A DNA stretch of 64,000 nucleotides from Pythium myriotylum (Eukaryota; Oomycota; Peronosporomycetes; Pythiales; Pythiaceae). A model generated the notes under the pieces. The model worked only from the letters and a program-made list of their open reading frames with translations, did no database searches and had not been told where the DNA came from. A program made the translations under genes and the position numbers. Positions 40,864 through 50,315 of the stretch are shown here, one piece after another; position 1 is the first letter of the stretch, and each line of letters starts with the position of its first letter. The stretch is taken from assembly GCA_023091665.1 (NCBI GenBank), contig JALJCQ010000014.1, forward strand, positions 1,364,001 to 1,428,000. Reading direction: 5' to 3'.

Positions 40864-40901
<38 letters not shown>
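40854..40901 (+). repeat. (AG)24 microsatellite at the outer end of the right arm
   Basis: Uninterrupted AG dinucleotide run of 48 bp. The corresponding place in the left arm has about five CT units, so either the run expanded after the duplication or it supplied the homology for the junction. Confidence 0.97.
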
Positions 40902-40904
<3 letters not shown>

Positions 40905-41031
40905 AAGAGATTGCGGTACCATGGATATTGGCACATATGCATGAGCGCTCTGGCAAAGCCACATTTAGTGGGTATCAATTTCGCTCTTCTTCTCACACAA
41001 AACTTCTGTTCTCTTCGACCAACTATATCAG

Positions 41032-42132
41032 CTACCGACATCCACATTCACCGACTAATAACTGCCCATTCAATGTTTTGGCTGTGCGCAGTGCTGATGG
41101 CAGATCGATAACGGGAATCTGGGAGGCATGAGGGGCGGATGGTAGGATCTGGGGGTGTCTTTTCGCCACAACCCCGACGGAATCGTTGCTGGCACGGCGC
41201 GTGTTGCTTGAGCGGATTTTCTCGCACAGCGTCAACGAGAGGCACGCGACGATGAGCACCCTCATGTAAAGACCTTCGACGAACTCCCACTCGAGTCCAG
41301 TGGCGTGATCAAGTACCATAAATGGATACTCGTGCGTGACCAGCAGTAGATACAAGACGATCTCAACTTTGCGAGTGCTCCATAGTCCCCTCCAACCATC
41401 TTTGCTGTTGAGCGATGAGTAATGGAATCTGAAGAAGAACACGAAGGCAAGTGACGTGTTCTGGATGATCAAGTCGAGTCTTCCTAGCGAGTTGAGTTTG
41501 TGACGTGCGAAGCAACTCTCGACAATGTTAAACACCACAATGCCGAGTTGAAGCACCACGAGCAGCTCTGCTGAATACATCATCAATCGCAAGGACCTCA
41601 CTTTCACGCGGCGTGACACGTCGCGACAGATGATCGTGATCTGCAACAGGAATGTGATGACGCTGCTCACCTCGGAAATGTTGTTCATGTTTCGAACAAA
41701 CTTCAAATCTGGATATGAGAACACTGTCAAGCTGAAGAAGCTGAGGAATGCACAAGCAATTAGTAGAGCCACTCGCGTTTCACGTCGTCGCTTGAAGTAT
41801 ATTGTCGTCAGGTATTGGAAAAGAGCGAAATTGAGGAGCAACATCCACGGAAGACAGACGTATTGCCCAACGTTGTGCATGATAATGACTCTAGCTGTTG
41901 GCATTGCCGAATGCGTGAAGGAATGTCGGCTCTTGTGGTCTTTTTTCAGAGAGAAAGTCGGACTGAGAACAGTGAGTTGCGAGTTGTGGGCGACGTCGGA
42001 AGCCTGGATCCCACGAGTTGAGTTGAAGATGAGATGCTGCACGTTCTCGTGTGCGATCAGATACATCGCTCTCAATTCTGTCGTTGCATGTGACTTTCTT
42101 GTTCGTTCATCGACCCAGTATCTTGTCGTCAT
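41032..42132 (-). CDS. Seven-helix membrane protein, oomycete-type, unknown function
   Basis: 366 aa from the ATG at 42132. After ~85 polar residues come seven hydrophobic segments: YVCLPWMLLLNFALF, VALLIACAFLSFFSLTVF, VSSVITFLLQITIIC, LLVVLQLGIVVFNIV, TSLAFVFFFRF, VEIVLYLLLVTHEYPF and RVLIVACLSLTLC, then a polar tail. The frame looks coding further upstream. One possible first exon is 42301-42256 (MSENELKRFLRLF), joined over a 79-nt GT-AG intron (42177-42255) to give 396 aa, but both splice sites are weak. No receptor signature (DRY, NPxxY) is evident, so I do not call a GPCR. A 3' fragment of a paralogue sits at 37,476-37,705. Confidence 0.65.
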   Translation of the reverse strand: MTTRYWVDERTRKSHATTELRAMYLIAHENVQHLIFNSTRGIQASDVAHNSQLTVLSPTFSLKKDHKSRHSFTHSAMPTARVIIMHNVGQYVCLPWMLLLNFALFQYLTTIYFKRRRETRVALLIACAFLSFFSLTVFSYPDLKFVRNMNNISEVSSVITFLLQITIICRDVSRRVKVRSLRLMMYSAELLVVLQLGIVVFNIVESCFARHKLNSLGRLDLIIQNTSLAFVFFFRFHYSSLNSKDGWRGLWSTRKVEIVLYLLLVTHEYPFMVLDHATGLEWEFVEGLYMRVLIVACLSLTLCEKIRSSNTRRASNDSVGVVAKRHPQILPSAPHASQIPVIDLPSALRTAKTLNGQLLVGECGCR

Positions 42133-42380
42133 GACCGACTTCGCGATATTTTCGGCATCAACCACAAAGACACGGCCTCACGTCGGTCAATGGAAATCCA
42201 TCGCGAGTACCCAACACCAGAGCCTAGTGTGGTTGCAATTGCTATCAATACAGACTGTGTGAGAATAATCTCAGGAAACGCTTGAGTTCATTTTCTGACA
42301 TGAAAGAATCCGTACTAGTACGCGTACATAGGTCATCTACGTGATGCACGACAAACGAAGCGCAATCGAGCTGGATCAGG

Positions 42381-44642
42381 TTACAGGTTCTTGCCAGCAA
42401 GAGCTTCCTTCATGTTGGCGATCAAAATAGGCACCACGGACGGCTCCGCAAGCGTCGACACATCGCCAAGCTGATCTTCTTCGCCGGCCGCAATCTTTCG
42501 CAACACACGACGCATAATCTTGCCCGAGCGAGTCTAAAGCATATCAAAGAAGACATTGTGAGCCACCTTGGACCATGGGTATTAGTCGACCAGACAAGAA
42601 TCGCACCTTCGGCAGGCCAGGGGCGAAGACGATGACATCCGGGGTCGCGAAGGCACCAATGACGTGGCGAATCTGGTGGATCAGCTCCTTCTTCACCTCG
42701 GCGGACGGCTTTGCCGCACTGATGAGAGTGACGTAGCAGCAAATACCCTCACCCTTGATCTTGTGGGGAATACTGGAGTGGTCAGATAACACATTAATAT
42801 GAGTCGATCTCCACCGCAGTAGCAATAGTATGGGCAACGCACCCAATGACCGCAGCTTCAGCGACGAGGTTGTGCGCCACGAGCGCGCTCTCGACTTCGG
42901 CAGTGCCGATTCGGTGCCCAGAGGTCGTGAGTACATCTGAACGTGGAAAAAGGAATATCAGCATCAGCTATGTGAGACCTCTGTCGTCAAAGTTCAACAT
43001 ACCATCGATACGACCCGTGATGAAGAGGTATCCGTCCTTGTCCCGCTTCGCGCCGTCGCCCGTGAAGTACAAGCCCTTGTGAGACGCCATGTACACGGCA
43101 AGATAACGGTTGTGGTCGCCATACACCGTACGCGCCATACCAGGCCATGGGCGACGAATGCACAGCTCGCCCTCCACCTCGTTACCTTCGATAATCGTGC
43201 CCTTGTCGTCAGTGAGGACAAAGTCAATGCCGAAGAACGGCTTTGTGCACGAGCCAGGCTTCATTGGCGTAGCACCAGCAAGACCAACGCCAACGTGGCC
43301 ACCAGTCTCCGTCTGCCAGTAGGTGTCGGCGACGTAGCACTTGCCTTCGCCAACAACATTGTAGTACCAGCGCCAAGCCTAATGCAATAAAAAACAATCG
43401 ATCAGTCTGGAACAATAGCATCAGTTGAATCGCGCTGCAGCTTCGTACCTCTGGGTTGATCGGCTCGCCGACACTGCCGAGAATGCGAAGTGTGGAGCGG
43501 TCGTACTTCTTCACATGCTCGTCGCCGTGCGCCATGAGCGCGCGAATCGCGGTCGGAGCCGTGTAGAACGTGGTGATCTTGTGGCGCTGGACCAGATCCC
43601 AGTAGCGGCCAGGATCCGGGTAGACAGGCGTGCTCTCGAACATGACCGTGGTCGTGCCGTTGGCCAAAGGACCGTACACGATGTAGCTGTGGCCCGTGAT
43701 CCAGCCACAGTCGGCGACACAGGCGTGAATGTCGCCCTCGTGGAGGTCGAACGTGTACTTGGTGGTCATCATTGTGTAGAGCAAGTAGCCCGCGGTGGTG
43801 TGGGCCACGCCCTTGGGCGTGCCGGTGGAGCCGGAGGTGTAGAGCACAAAGAGGAGGTCCTCGCTGTCCATCCACTCGGGCGCGCAGTACGGGCGGTGCT
43901 TGGGCAGCTCGGCCGACATGTCAATGTCGAGGTGCTTGTTGTAGGTGACAAACTGGTTGTTCGTGCGCTTGAACACGAACACGCGGCGCACAAAGTCGAG
44001 ACCGTGGACGGCGTGGTCGACGATCTCCTTGAGCGGCAGCGTGCGGCCGCCGCGCTTGCCTTCGTCGCTCGTGAAGACCCACTTGCTCTGTGCGTCGACG
44101 ATGCGGTCGCGCAGCGAGTCGGACGAGAAGCCCGCGAAGACGACGCTGTGGATCGCGCCGATACGCGTGCAGGCGAGCATGACGTAGACGAGCTCCGGGA
44201 TCATGGGCATGTAGACGGCGACGGTGTCGCCCTTCTTGACGCCGGCGGCCTTCATGGCGTTGGCGATGCGGCAGGTCTCTTGGAGCAGCTCCTTGTACGT
44301 GATGTGCTTGCTGTGGCCGGGCTCATCGGCCTCCCAGATGATGGCGGTCTTGTCGCCGCGCGTGGGGATGTGGCGGTCGATGCAGTTGTGGCTCACGTTG
44401 AGCTTGCCGTTGGTGAACCAGGCGATGTCGCCCTTGGGCAGCGTGCCCGAGAGCGTCTGGTCGAAGTCGTGGAACCAGGTGAGGTGCTCGCGCGCCATCT
44501 TGGCCCAGAAGGCGTCCGGGTCCTCGATCGACTGCTTGTAGAGCGCTTCGTACTGGGCCATGCCCTGCACGTGGGCGTTCTTGGCCACGGCCTCGATGAT
44601 CGGGAAGGTCTGCGCCTCCTCGGGATGCACGTCGACGGTCAT
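42381..44642 (-). CDS. Acetyl-CoA synthetase (AMP-forming)
   Basis: Makes acetyl-CoA from acetate, ATP and CoA. Five exons: 44642-43449, 43378-43003, 42936-42843, 42772-42607 and 42533-42381; introns 66-73 nt, GT-AG, total 660 aa, the normal ACS length. Motifs: [15 protein letters not shown] (P-loop-like A3), [20 protein letters not shown] (A5), [14 protein letters not shown] (A7), the hinge and [14 protein letters not shown] (A8), and TRSGKIMRR with the catalytic, acetylation-controlled Lys (A10). Start at 44642 (MTVDVHPEE) gives a cytosolic enzyme. The frame is open for 423 nt upstream, and ATGs at 44711 and 44765 would add an acid-poor Leu/Arg-rich leader that could act as a mitochondrial signal. 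Confidence 0.95.
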
Positions 44643-45639
44643 TTTCGCAGCTTGGGGGGGCGGGTGGCGGAGGCGGAGTGGCTCGCAGAGGGCAGATCCG
44701 ATTGTGAGCATGCGAGGAAGGGAGGCAGGCAGGACGAGAGGAGGAGCCGCCGCGAGCTTCGACATCCCCGTCGCATCACCAGAAGCCACGAGGTTTTTTC
44801 GTGACGCAACCGTCGAGCGAGCCGCTCGAACAGCGGTCGAAAAACCTCGGACGGTTTTCTGGGTGAATGTTTCGTCTATGGCTTTAGTGACGTCACGACC
44901 TCTGTCATGGAGGGCTACTGCTGCGTCACGATAGGCCACCGATCCGTCCACTGCTGCTAAAGCGAGGGAGGGCGAGAGAGTGGGATCGGCGGTGGAGGCC
45001 TTGAAGTTGGCGGGGTCGTTTGGTGTCGGCAATTCTGAAGCGCTCGCGAAAGCAGCCAACAACAAATGGCTCGGCCGCGTGTCTTTGGCCGCCAGCAGTT
45101 GAACAGGATGGCGTCATCGTTTCGACAACTCAGCTCGGCAGCGCGCTCCGGTTCCTCGCTCCACGCCGAGCGCTGCGTGCTCTCGACGGCCTCGGGCGCT
45201 GCGTGCTGCGTGCTGCGTGCTGGCAGCCAGCCACCTGCATACACATACCCACAGACGCACGCAGACGGCCGCTTCTCGCGGCGCAGCGGAGTGATGCCGC
45301 GTTTCGCGATCAGGCGAGCGGTGGTGGTGGCTGAATTCTCGTCTCGGAGTCCGGTGCTTGGGCGTTTGACAGCGTTTCCATTCCTGAGTCAGCTGGGCAC
45401 TTGCTCGGGTTGCAGTTGCCACCCACGGAGAGTGACGTGGCCACGTCGACAGCAAGGAAACCGAGTTTCCGTTCTGTGCGCAATCCCCAACGAGGGTACA
45501 GGTTACGATTACAGTTCGTGGGTACAGTACGGGATGGCTTCAACCAACCGGTACTCGAACCGGTTGCACTTGGGCTTGACACGATTCTCTTGGCTTCGAC
45601 GATCCTTCAGCGGAGCTCCTCAACCGCTCTCGACGAACC
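44643..45639. other. Intergenic region between divergent ACS and MFS genes
   Basis: About 1 kb. The ACS frame stays open to about 45,065 and may be used by an alternative start. A TGCGTGC-type short repeat lies at about 45,197-45,222. No other gene supported. Confidence 0.45.
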
Positions 45640-47582
45640 ATGGCGAACGCGCCGCTGAACGCGCGCCGCCACCGCCTGCAGCTCGTACGGACACCAGTGC
45701 CGCCGCTGCATGGCGCTGCTGCTGACGGAGCTCTGTGTTTTCCGTGTGTTGCGCGAGCCAGGCGATCGAAGGCACGGAAGATGGCTACTTCCACTTGCGC
45801 ACCGTTCTGTACGTTTCTCCGCTCGCTCGAGTGCGCGAACTCCTTCGTTCGGGTGCTTGCTGACTCCCGGGTGGCGCTTGCGGTCGATATGGCTTGGATT
45901 TAGCATTCTCGGGCTCGGGAATGCCGCTGACGCCATCGAGATTCTGTCTATTGGCTACATTTTGGCGGTTTATGAAGACAAGGAAGGCGCGCTGACGCGA
46001 GCCGAGCAAAGTACGCCACCAACTGCGCGCACATGAATCTGCGGCTAACGAGCCATCTGCAATGTTCACCAGGCGTATTGGCGGCGGCCATCTTCGCTGG
46101 AATGTTCCTTGGCGGGCTGGTTTTCGGTCTTCTGAGCGATCACATCGGCCGACGCGCTAGTTTGCTGCACTCTCTGCTCATCAACGCAGTCTTTGCACTA
46201 CTCTCTTCGATTTCACCCAACATTTACGTGCTCATTTTATGTCGCACTTTTGCTGGCATCGGTAAGCGATCACACAGTCGTCTCAAGCAATGGTGCGAGT
46301 GTAACGCCGATTGACGTAGGCATTGGTGGCACGGTTCCCGCCATGTTTACACTTTGCACTGAACACGTGCCAGCGAATCGACGAGGCTTTTACGTCACGA
46401 TTGTCGCGTCGTACTGGATGGTGGTAAGAAAAAGGTTTTCGATACTTGGTCTAGCACTTTTATCCCCAACATCACTTGATCATGTAGGGCTCTGTCTTCA
46501 CTGCAGCCCTTGCATGGGTCATGCTTGGCAATCCAGCTTCCCCATTCTCGTGGCGCGCCTTCGCCGCAGTCGTTTCGATCCCCGCTTTTGTGTGCTGGAT
46601 CCTCACGTATTACTATGTGCCGGAAAGCGCTCAGTATTATGCGCGTCGCCGCAAGTACACTGACGCTGAAGACATCGTTAACCATATCCGCCTGACCAAT
46701 GCAACTCGTTCCAGCTCCGAACGTGAACATATCGCACTTAGCGAAGGCACCGCACTTCTCTCTCCTTACCGTCAAGAGGGGGTGCCCGTCGTCAATGCCA
46801 GCTTCGTGAACACCGATGCCGTTGAGCACGTCGATCACGATAAATCCTACGGTGCAGCCTACCGCGACCTCTTTGATCCAGTTTTGCGCACGACAACTGT
46901 CTCGCTGTTGTTGTCTTGGTTTTGCCTCAGCTTTGGTTCCTATGGACTCGCGACTTGGATCACTGTGCTCTTCAAACGCATAAATCTATCTGATCCTTTC
47001 GCGAACGCGTTCATCTATGCTGCAGCGAACCTACCTGGAAATCTTTACAGGTGAGAAGTACTATTCGTCTCTTCCCAGAAACTTTCTTCTGATGACTAAC
47101 TCTTCTGCAGTGCTTTCCTCATGGATTCCTGGGGTGGTCGTCGTATACTCTTCATATCGATGCTCCTGTCGGCTCTGTGCGCTGCAGGATTCGCATACGT
47201 GAATTCGAACAACGATGAGGAAGTATCAATCACTTCGACTGTGCTCATCATAACACTAGCGAGTGGATTCAATGCTTTCAGCACAGCTGGCTGGAATGCT
47301 ATTGACCTCATGTCGGCTGAATCATTCCCGACAGATATACGCACCACGGGTATGGGCCTTCTCGCCGCAGCTGGTCGCAGCGGAAGTGTGATTGCTCAGT
47401 TCGTGAACGGGTACCTGGTCGGTCCGCCTCCTCATATAACCGCTCTTCTTGTCGTCACTGCGAGCATGATGCTTCTCGGAAGCATCAGCTCGGTGGCAGT
47501 GAAGGATTACACCGGGAAAAGCCTGCCGGCCTCCGTTGAGCAGATGAAAAAGGATCGCCAAGTTCAAGAACAGTCGGCGTAA
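45640..47582 (+). CDS. Major facilitator superfamily transporter (SVOP/sugar-transporter-like)
   Basis: Seven-exon model: 45640-45684, 45762-45808, 45904-46010, 46073-46261, 46320-46423, 46488-47050, 47111-47582; introns 58-95 nt, all GT-AG, 508 aa. Helix 1 carries LGNAADAIEILSIGYIL, in which the Asp-Ala-Ile-Glu replaces the DAMEMM of animal SVOP/SV2. Loop 2-3 has motif A (GLLSDHIGRRASLL) and the domain-2 counterpart reads DSWGGRRILF. Helix 4-5 has RTFAGIGIGGTVP and helix 11 has ESFPTDIRTTGMG. A polar loop of ~75 residues divides the halves. Substrate cannot be read from sequence. Exons 3-7 are well supported by frame and motifs; exons 1 and 2 (32 codons) are the best fit but less sure. Confidence 0.85.
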
Positions 47583-47588
47583 CGTGGG

Positions 47589-48788
47589 TCATATATTGAA
47601 GTTGGATAGGTCTAGCTCCCACTCGAGTTGCGCATCTTGCAGTGTTATGTGAGATGGCAGGAAAGAACGGCTTCGGATTTGGCTGTCAGGAGTGTCACGT
47701 AATTCATTCACTCTCACATCCTCCCATCGATTCTTGGTGTTACTGCTGCGCTGGCTTTCTTCACTCTGGACGCTCGAACTGCGGGACTTCTGCGATAATC
47801 CAACCGCCAATGGTAACGAGATGGAGCTGTCTAAAATCCAAGATGTCTCAGACGGTAGACATTCCCGTCGCTGCGCAAGCGTCTCAAGTGAACTTGGTTT
47901 AAGACGTTGTTCAGAATTCTTGTCATTATCGCTCCCGACATGGACGGAGCGAACTGATGATCCAGCGGATGGAGACTCGTGTATGTCTTTAACTTGTGCC
48001 CCATGCTCCGAAAAAATAACGGGACTACACCCTATATCGTTGTTCGTGTGTTTTGAAGTTTGTGCGGCAGCTTCTCGGGTCTCAGTCTCTCGCTTCTGCG
48101 CCACTTTAGTTCGTTGGGGCAGATCATGTTCGAGAGCGTGACTCTGGCTAGCAGGACGTTCATCCGAGAAGAACGCTGAGCGACGAGATGATGAACATGC
48201 ATCCAGCTCCAATACAGAGTGATTGGCAGTTTCATTGCTTCCATGTTGAATTCGATGACTTGTCCAATTCCTTGAGTGATCATCCATGTCATCGTATGGT
48301 TTGACCGATTCGAAGTCTTCACGGCTCCCAATCTTGAGGCGCGCGAAGGCGTCTTGCTTATCCATGAAGAGGCGTTGCATATCGTCCAGCGTGCAAAACT
48401 CCTGCTCGTCTTCGACACAGATCCCGTTGACAATCTTTCTGGCGGGCTTAACGCCTGCCTGAGAATAATCGCGTCGCTGCACCTTTGTGCTGTTGGTACT
48501 TTGAAGAGCCAACTTCGATGAGGCGTACTCGAAGGAGTCCACATGGCGCCTAATAGATGTGTCGAGAATCAGTCTCAACTCGTCCAAAGTGACGCCCATG
48601 TAGCTAGGCGGAGACTCTCCATCTTCTAGGTCCCCGGTTTCGTTGACAAAGGATTCAAGATCCACCAGAACTTGCTGCGCGATTTTCGTGATGGCATCGG
48701 GCCCCCAGTCCACGATAGAAGCAGAGCCTGTGCCCATTGAGTTGAGCATTTTGAACGACCGTTCCTGTCGGCTTGCGAAGGGACGCAT
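47589..48788 (-). CDS. Hypothetical protein, mostly disordered
   Basis: 399 aa from the ATG at 48788. Residues ~1-110 look folded and helical (FASRQERSFKMLNSMG, DAITKIAQQVLVDLESFV, LDELRLILDTSIRRHVDSF). The rest is Ser/Asp/Glu/Arg-rich, with a final LEWELDLSNFNI. No family recognised. The frame stays open upstream of the ATG as far as an AG at about 48,874, adding residues that look coding (QFRYVRTAIYVDPS), so either the true start is in a missed exon or an initiation codon further up is used. The stop of the sirtuin gene lies 107 bp upstream of the ATG on the same strand, and the stop codon here is 6 bp from that of the convergent MFS gene. Confidence 0.6.
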   Translation of the reverse strand: MRPFASRQERSFKMLNSMGTGSASIVDWGPDAITKIAQQVLVDLESFVNETGDLEDGESPPSYMGVTLDELRLILDTSIRRHVDSFEYASSKLALQSTNSTKVQRRDYSQAGVKPARKIVNGICVEDEQEFCTLDDMQRLFMDKQDAFARLKIGSREDFESVKPYDDMDDHSRNWTSHRIQHGSNETANHSVLELDACSSSRRSAFFSDERPASQSHALEHDLPQRTKVAQKRETETREAAAQTSKHTNNDIGCSPVIFSEHGAQVKDIHESPSAGSSVRSVHVGSDNDKNSEQRLKPSSLETLAQRRECLPSETSWILDSSISLPLAVGLSQKSRSSSVQSEESQRSSNTKNRWEDVRVNELRDTPDSQIRSRSFLPSHITLQDAQLEWELDLSNFNI

Positions 48789-48895
48789 GAATTCAAAGAA
48801 GAGTTTTGTTTGTGTAATCACAGAAGGGTCCACGTATATTGCCGTCCGTACATATCGAAATTGTCCATAAGTTACTGCTCACTCGCTTGGATGTG

Positions 48896-49879
48896 CTAGG
48901 AGGACAATAGTCGACCTGCCAGAACGTTGACAAGACCTTTTTCTTCGTGCTCCGGTACGAATATGGAGGTTGGATGCTCACCCTGCCACGTGGGTATCTC
49001 ATAGTCGTCGCCTTGGAGGTACTTCATAGTCTTCTCCATCACCACATCACACTTCTCATAAAGACGGACGCCAGTTGTCTCGGCTCGGCGATCAAGCTTG
49101 GGCACAGTGGGGAGCAGATTTACTATGATCAGTGACTCGGCATACTCCCCGGCCATTTCGGTGAACGGTTCGACGCGCAACGATGTGCCAAGAACTAGTG
49201 CAACATCGGCGACTTCGCATTCATCGATCGCTCGATCAATGTCGTCCATCGGCTCGTCGAAGCTGATAACGTTCCTTTTGAGGCGGCCGTTCCCGTGTCG
49301 CGTACGCGCCCGGAGACGCTGCTCGACCGACCGCTTCGTGCTGACGCATTGCGGGTCGTCGCACAGTCCTGTGATCGGAAAGTCCTTGGTGTAAATCTTC
49401 TCGCACGTCTCGCACTTGGCCTGCGTCGCGTTGCCATGCACTTCTGTAAGGGCCTCGGGTGGGATGCCGCTCTTGAGATGAAGGTTGTCGACGTTCTGTG
49501 AGACCACATACTTGAGGAAGCCGAGCCGGTGTAGCTCCGCCAGGGCCATATGGGTCTTGGACGGCACGAGCGAGTGGAAGTCTGGGATCTTCACGGACGC
49601 TAGCGAGGCGTCCCCGCCGCTTGGTTCGCCGCTTTCTGCCGTCCGTCTCTTCTTCGCGTTCGCGCTGCCGCCCGAAGCCGCGTGCTTTCGGGTCCGGATG
49701 CCGCCGTCGCCTCGGTAGTCCGGAAGCCCGACGGCCGTGCTGATGCCGGCGCCCGTGAACGCGACGAGGTGCCGCGAGCCCCGAATGAGCTCGGCCAGGC
49801 GCCGACACTTCGCCGCCAACTCGGCCTCTCGCGCGGCCTCGCCGTCGTCGTTCGCACGCTTGAGCGGCGCTGGGAGCAT
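48896..49879 (-). CDS. Sirtuin-type NAD-dependent deacylase (SIRT6/7-like)
   Basis: Single exon, 327 aa. Sirtuin motifs in order: FTGAGISTAVGLPDYRG (NAD pocket, with DYRG in place of DFRG), SQNVDNLHLKSG, EVHGN (catalytic His), a zinc module starting CETCEK and completed by CDDPQC after 17 residues, GTSLRVEPFTE and VNLLPT. The spacing of the two Cys pairs and the GAGIST...DYRG block followed by a basic insertion suggest class IV (SIRT6/7), which are nuclear. The insertion after DYRGDGG (~residues 60-105) is Lys/Arg/Ser-rich (RTRKHAASGG, AKKRRTAE) and could carry a nuclear signal. It sits where other class IV sirtuins have the GVWT-x-EKGR stretch. Start at 49879 (MLPAPLK). Confidence 0.88.
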   Translation of the reverse strand: MLPAPLKRANDDGEAAREAELAAKCRRLAELIRGSRHLVAFTGAGISTAVGLPDYRGDGGIRTRKHAASGGSANAKKRRTAESGEPSGGDASLASVKIPDFHSLVPSKTHMALAELHRLGFLKYVVSQNVDNLHLKSGIPPEALTEVHGNATQAKCETCEKIYTKDFPITGLCDDPQCVSTKRSVEQRLRARTRHGNGRLKRNVISFDEPMDDIDRAIDECEVADVALVLGTSLRVEPFTEMAGEYAESLIIVNLLPTVPKLDRRAETTGVRLYEKCDVVMEKTMKYLQGDDYEIPTWQGEHPTSIFVPEHEEKGLVNVLAGRLLSS

Positions 49880-50315
49880 GGGAAATGGCACAAGGAAAGA
49901 ATGGTCACCATGAATTCAGCCAATCACAGCAGGTCGAAAAAGTGAGGGTTGGAAAGAATCAGACAGGGAAAGCGCGACTCAGATTCGAGGTGCAACCGCC
50001 TGCGGCGAGCTTGTGGCTTGTGGTCTACCAAAGCGGAATGCGCAGTAGAAGGCAAGTTGTATTCTGTTGGTTTTCCTACTGGACGCTCCGGCGTGGGGCA
50101 TAGGCCCTTGGCCACGTGGCCACCACGCCGTGGAGCTCCCCGACGTTCTAGAATGCACGTTCTAGAACGTCTCGAACATGCACCGATAGTCTTGACATGC
50201 AAGATGCAGTGAGACAGAGATGGTGTTGCTCCGTACCCATGCGCATGGATCGGGCGCCACATGCGCACGGGACGGTCCACACTGCCTCCCCAGACTCTGG
50301 CTCACCGTGACGACG
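49880..50315. other. Region between the sirtuin gene and the first retroelement
   Basis: About 435 bp with no gene. It contains the heat-shock-element-like repeats described separately and a palindromic GGCCACGTGGCC at 50,110-50,121 (CACGTG core). Confidence 0.5.
50146..50176. promoter_or_regulatory. Heat-shock-element-like array (TTCTAGAA twice plus GAA)
   Basis: TTCTAGAA at 50146-50153 and again at 50160-50167, followed by GAA at 50174-50176. TTCnnGAA is the tail-to-tail form of the HSF-binding unit. The array is about 270 bp upstream of the sirtuin start codon and about 140 bp beyond the end of retroelement coding sequence, so it may belong to either. Confidence 0.4.

Noticed and set aside
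40854..40901. Direct-repeat array as CRISPR-like
   Set aside because: It is a plain AG dinucleotide microsatellite without spacers.
43425..44804. 459-codon plus-strand ORF over acetyl-CoA synthetase
   Set aside because: It exactly mirrors ACS exon 1; composition is the typical antisense pattern and no motif is present.
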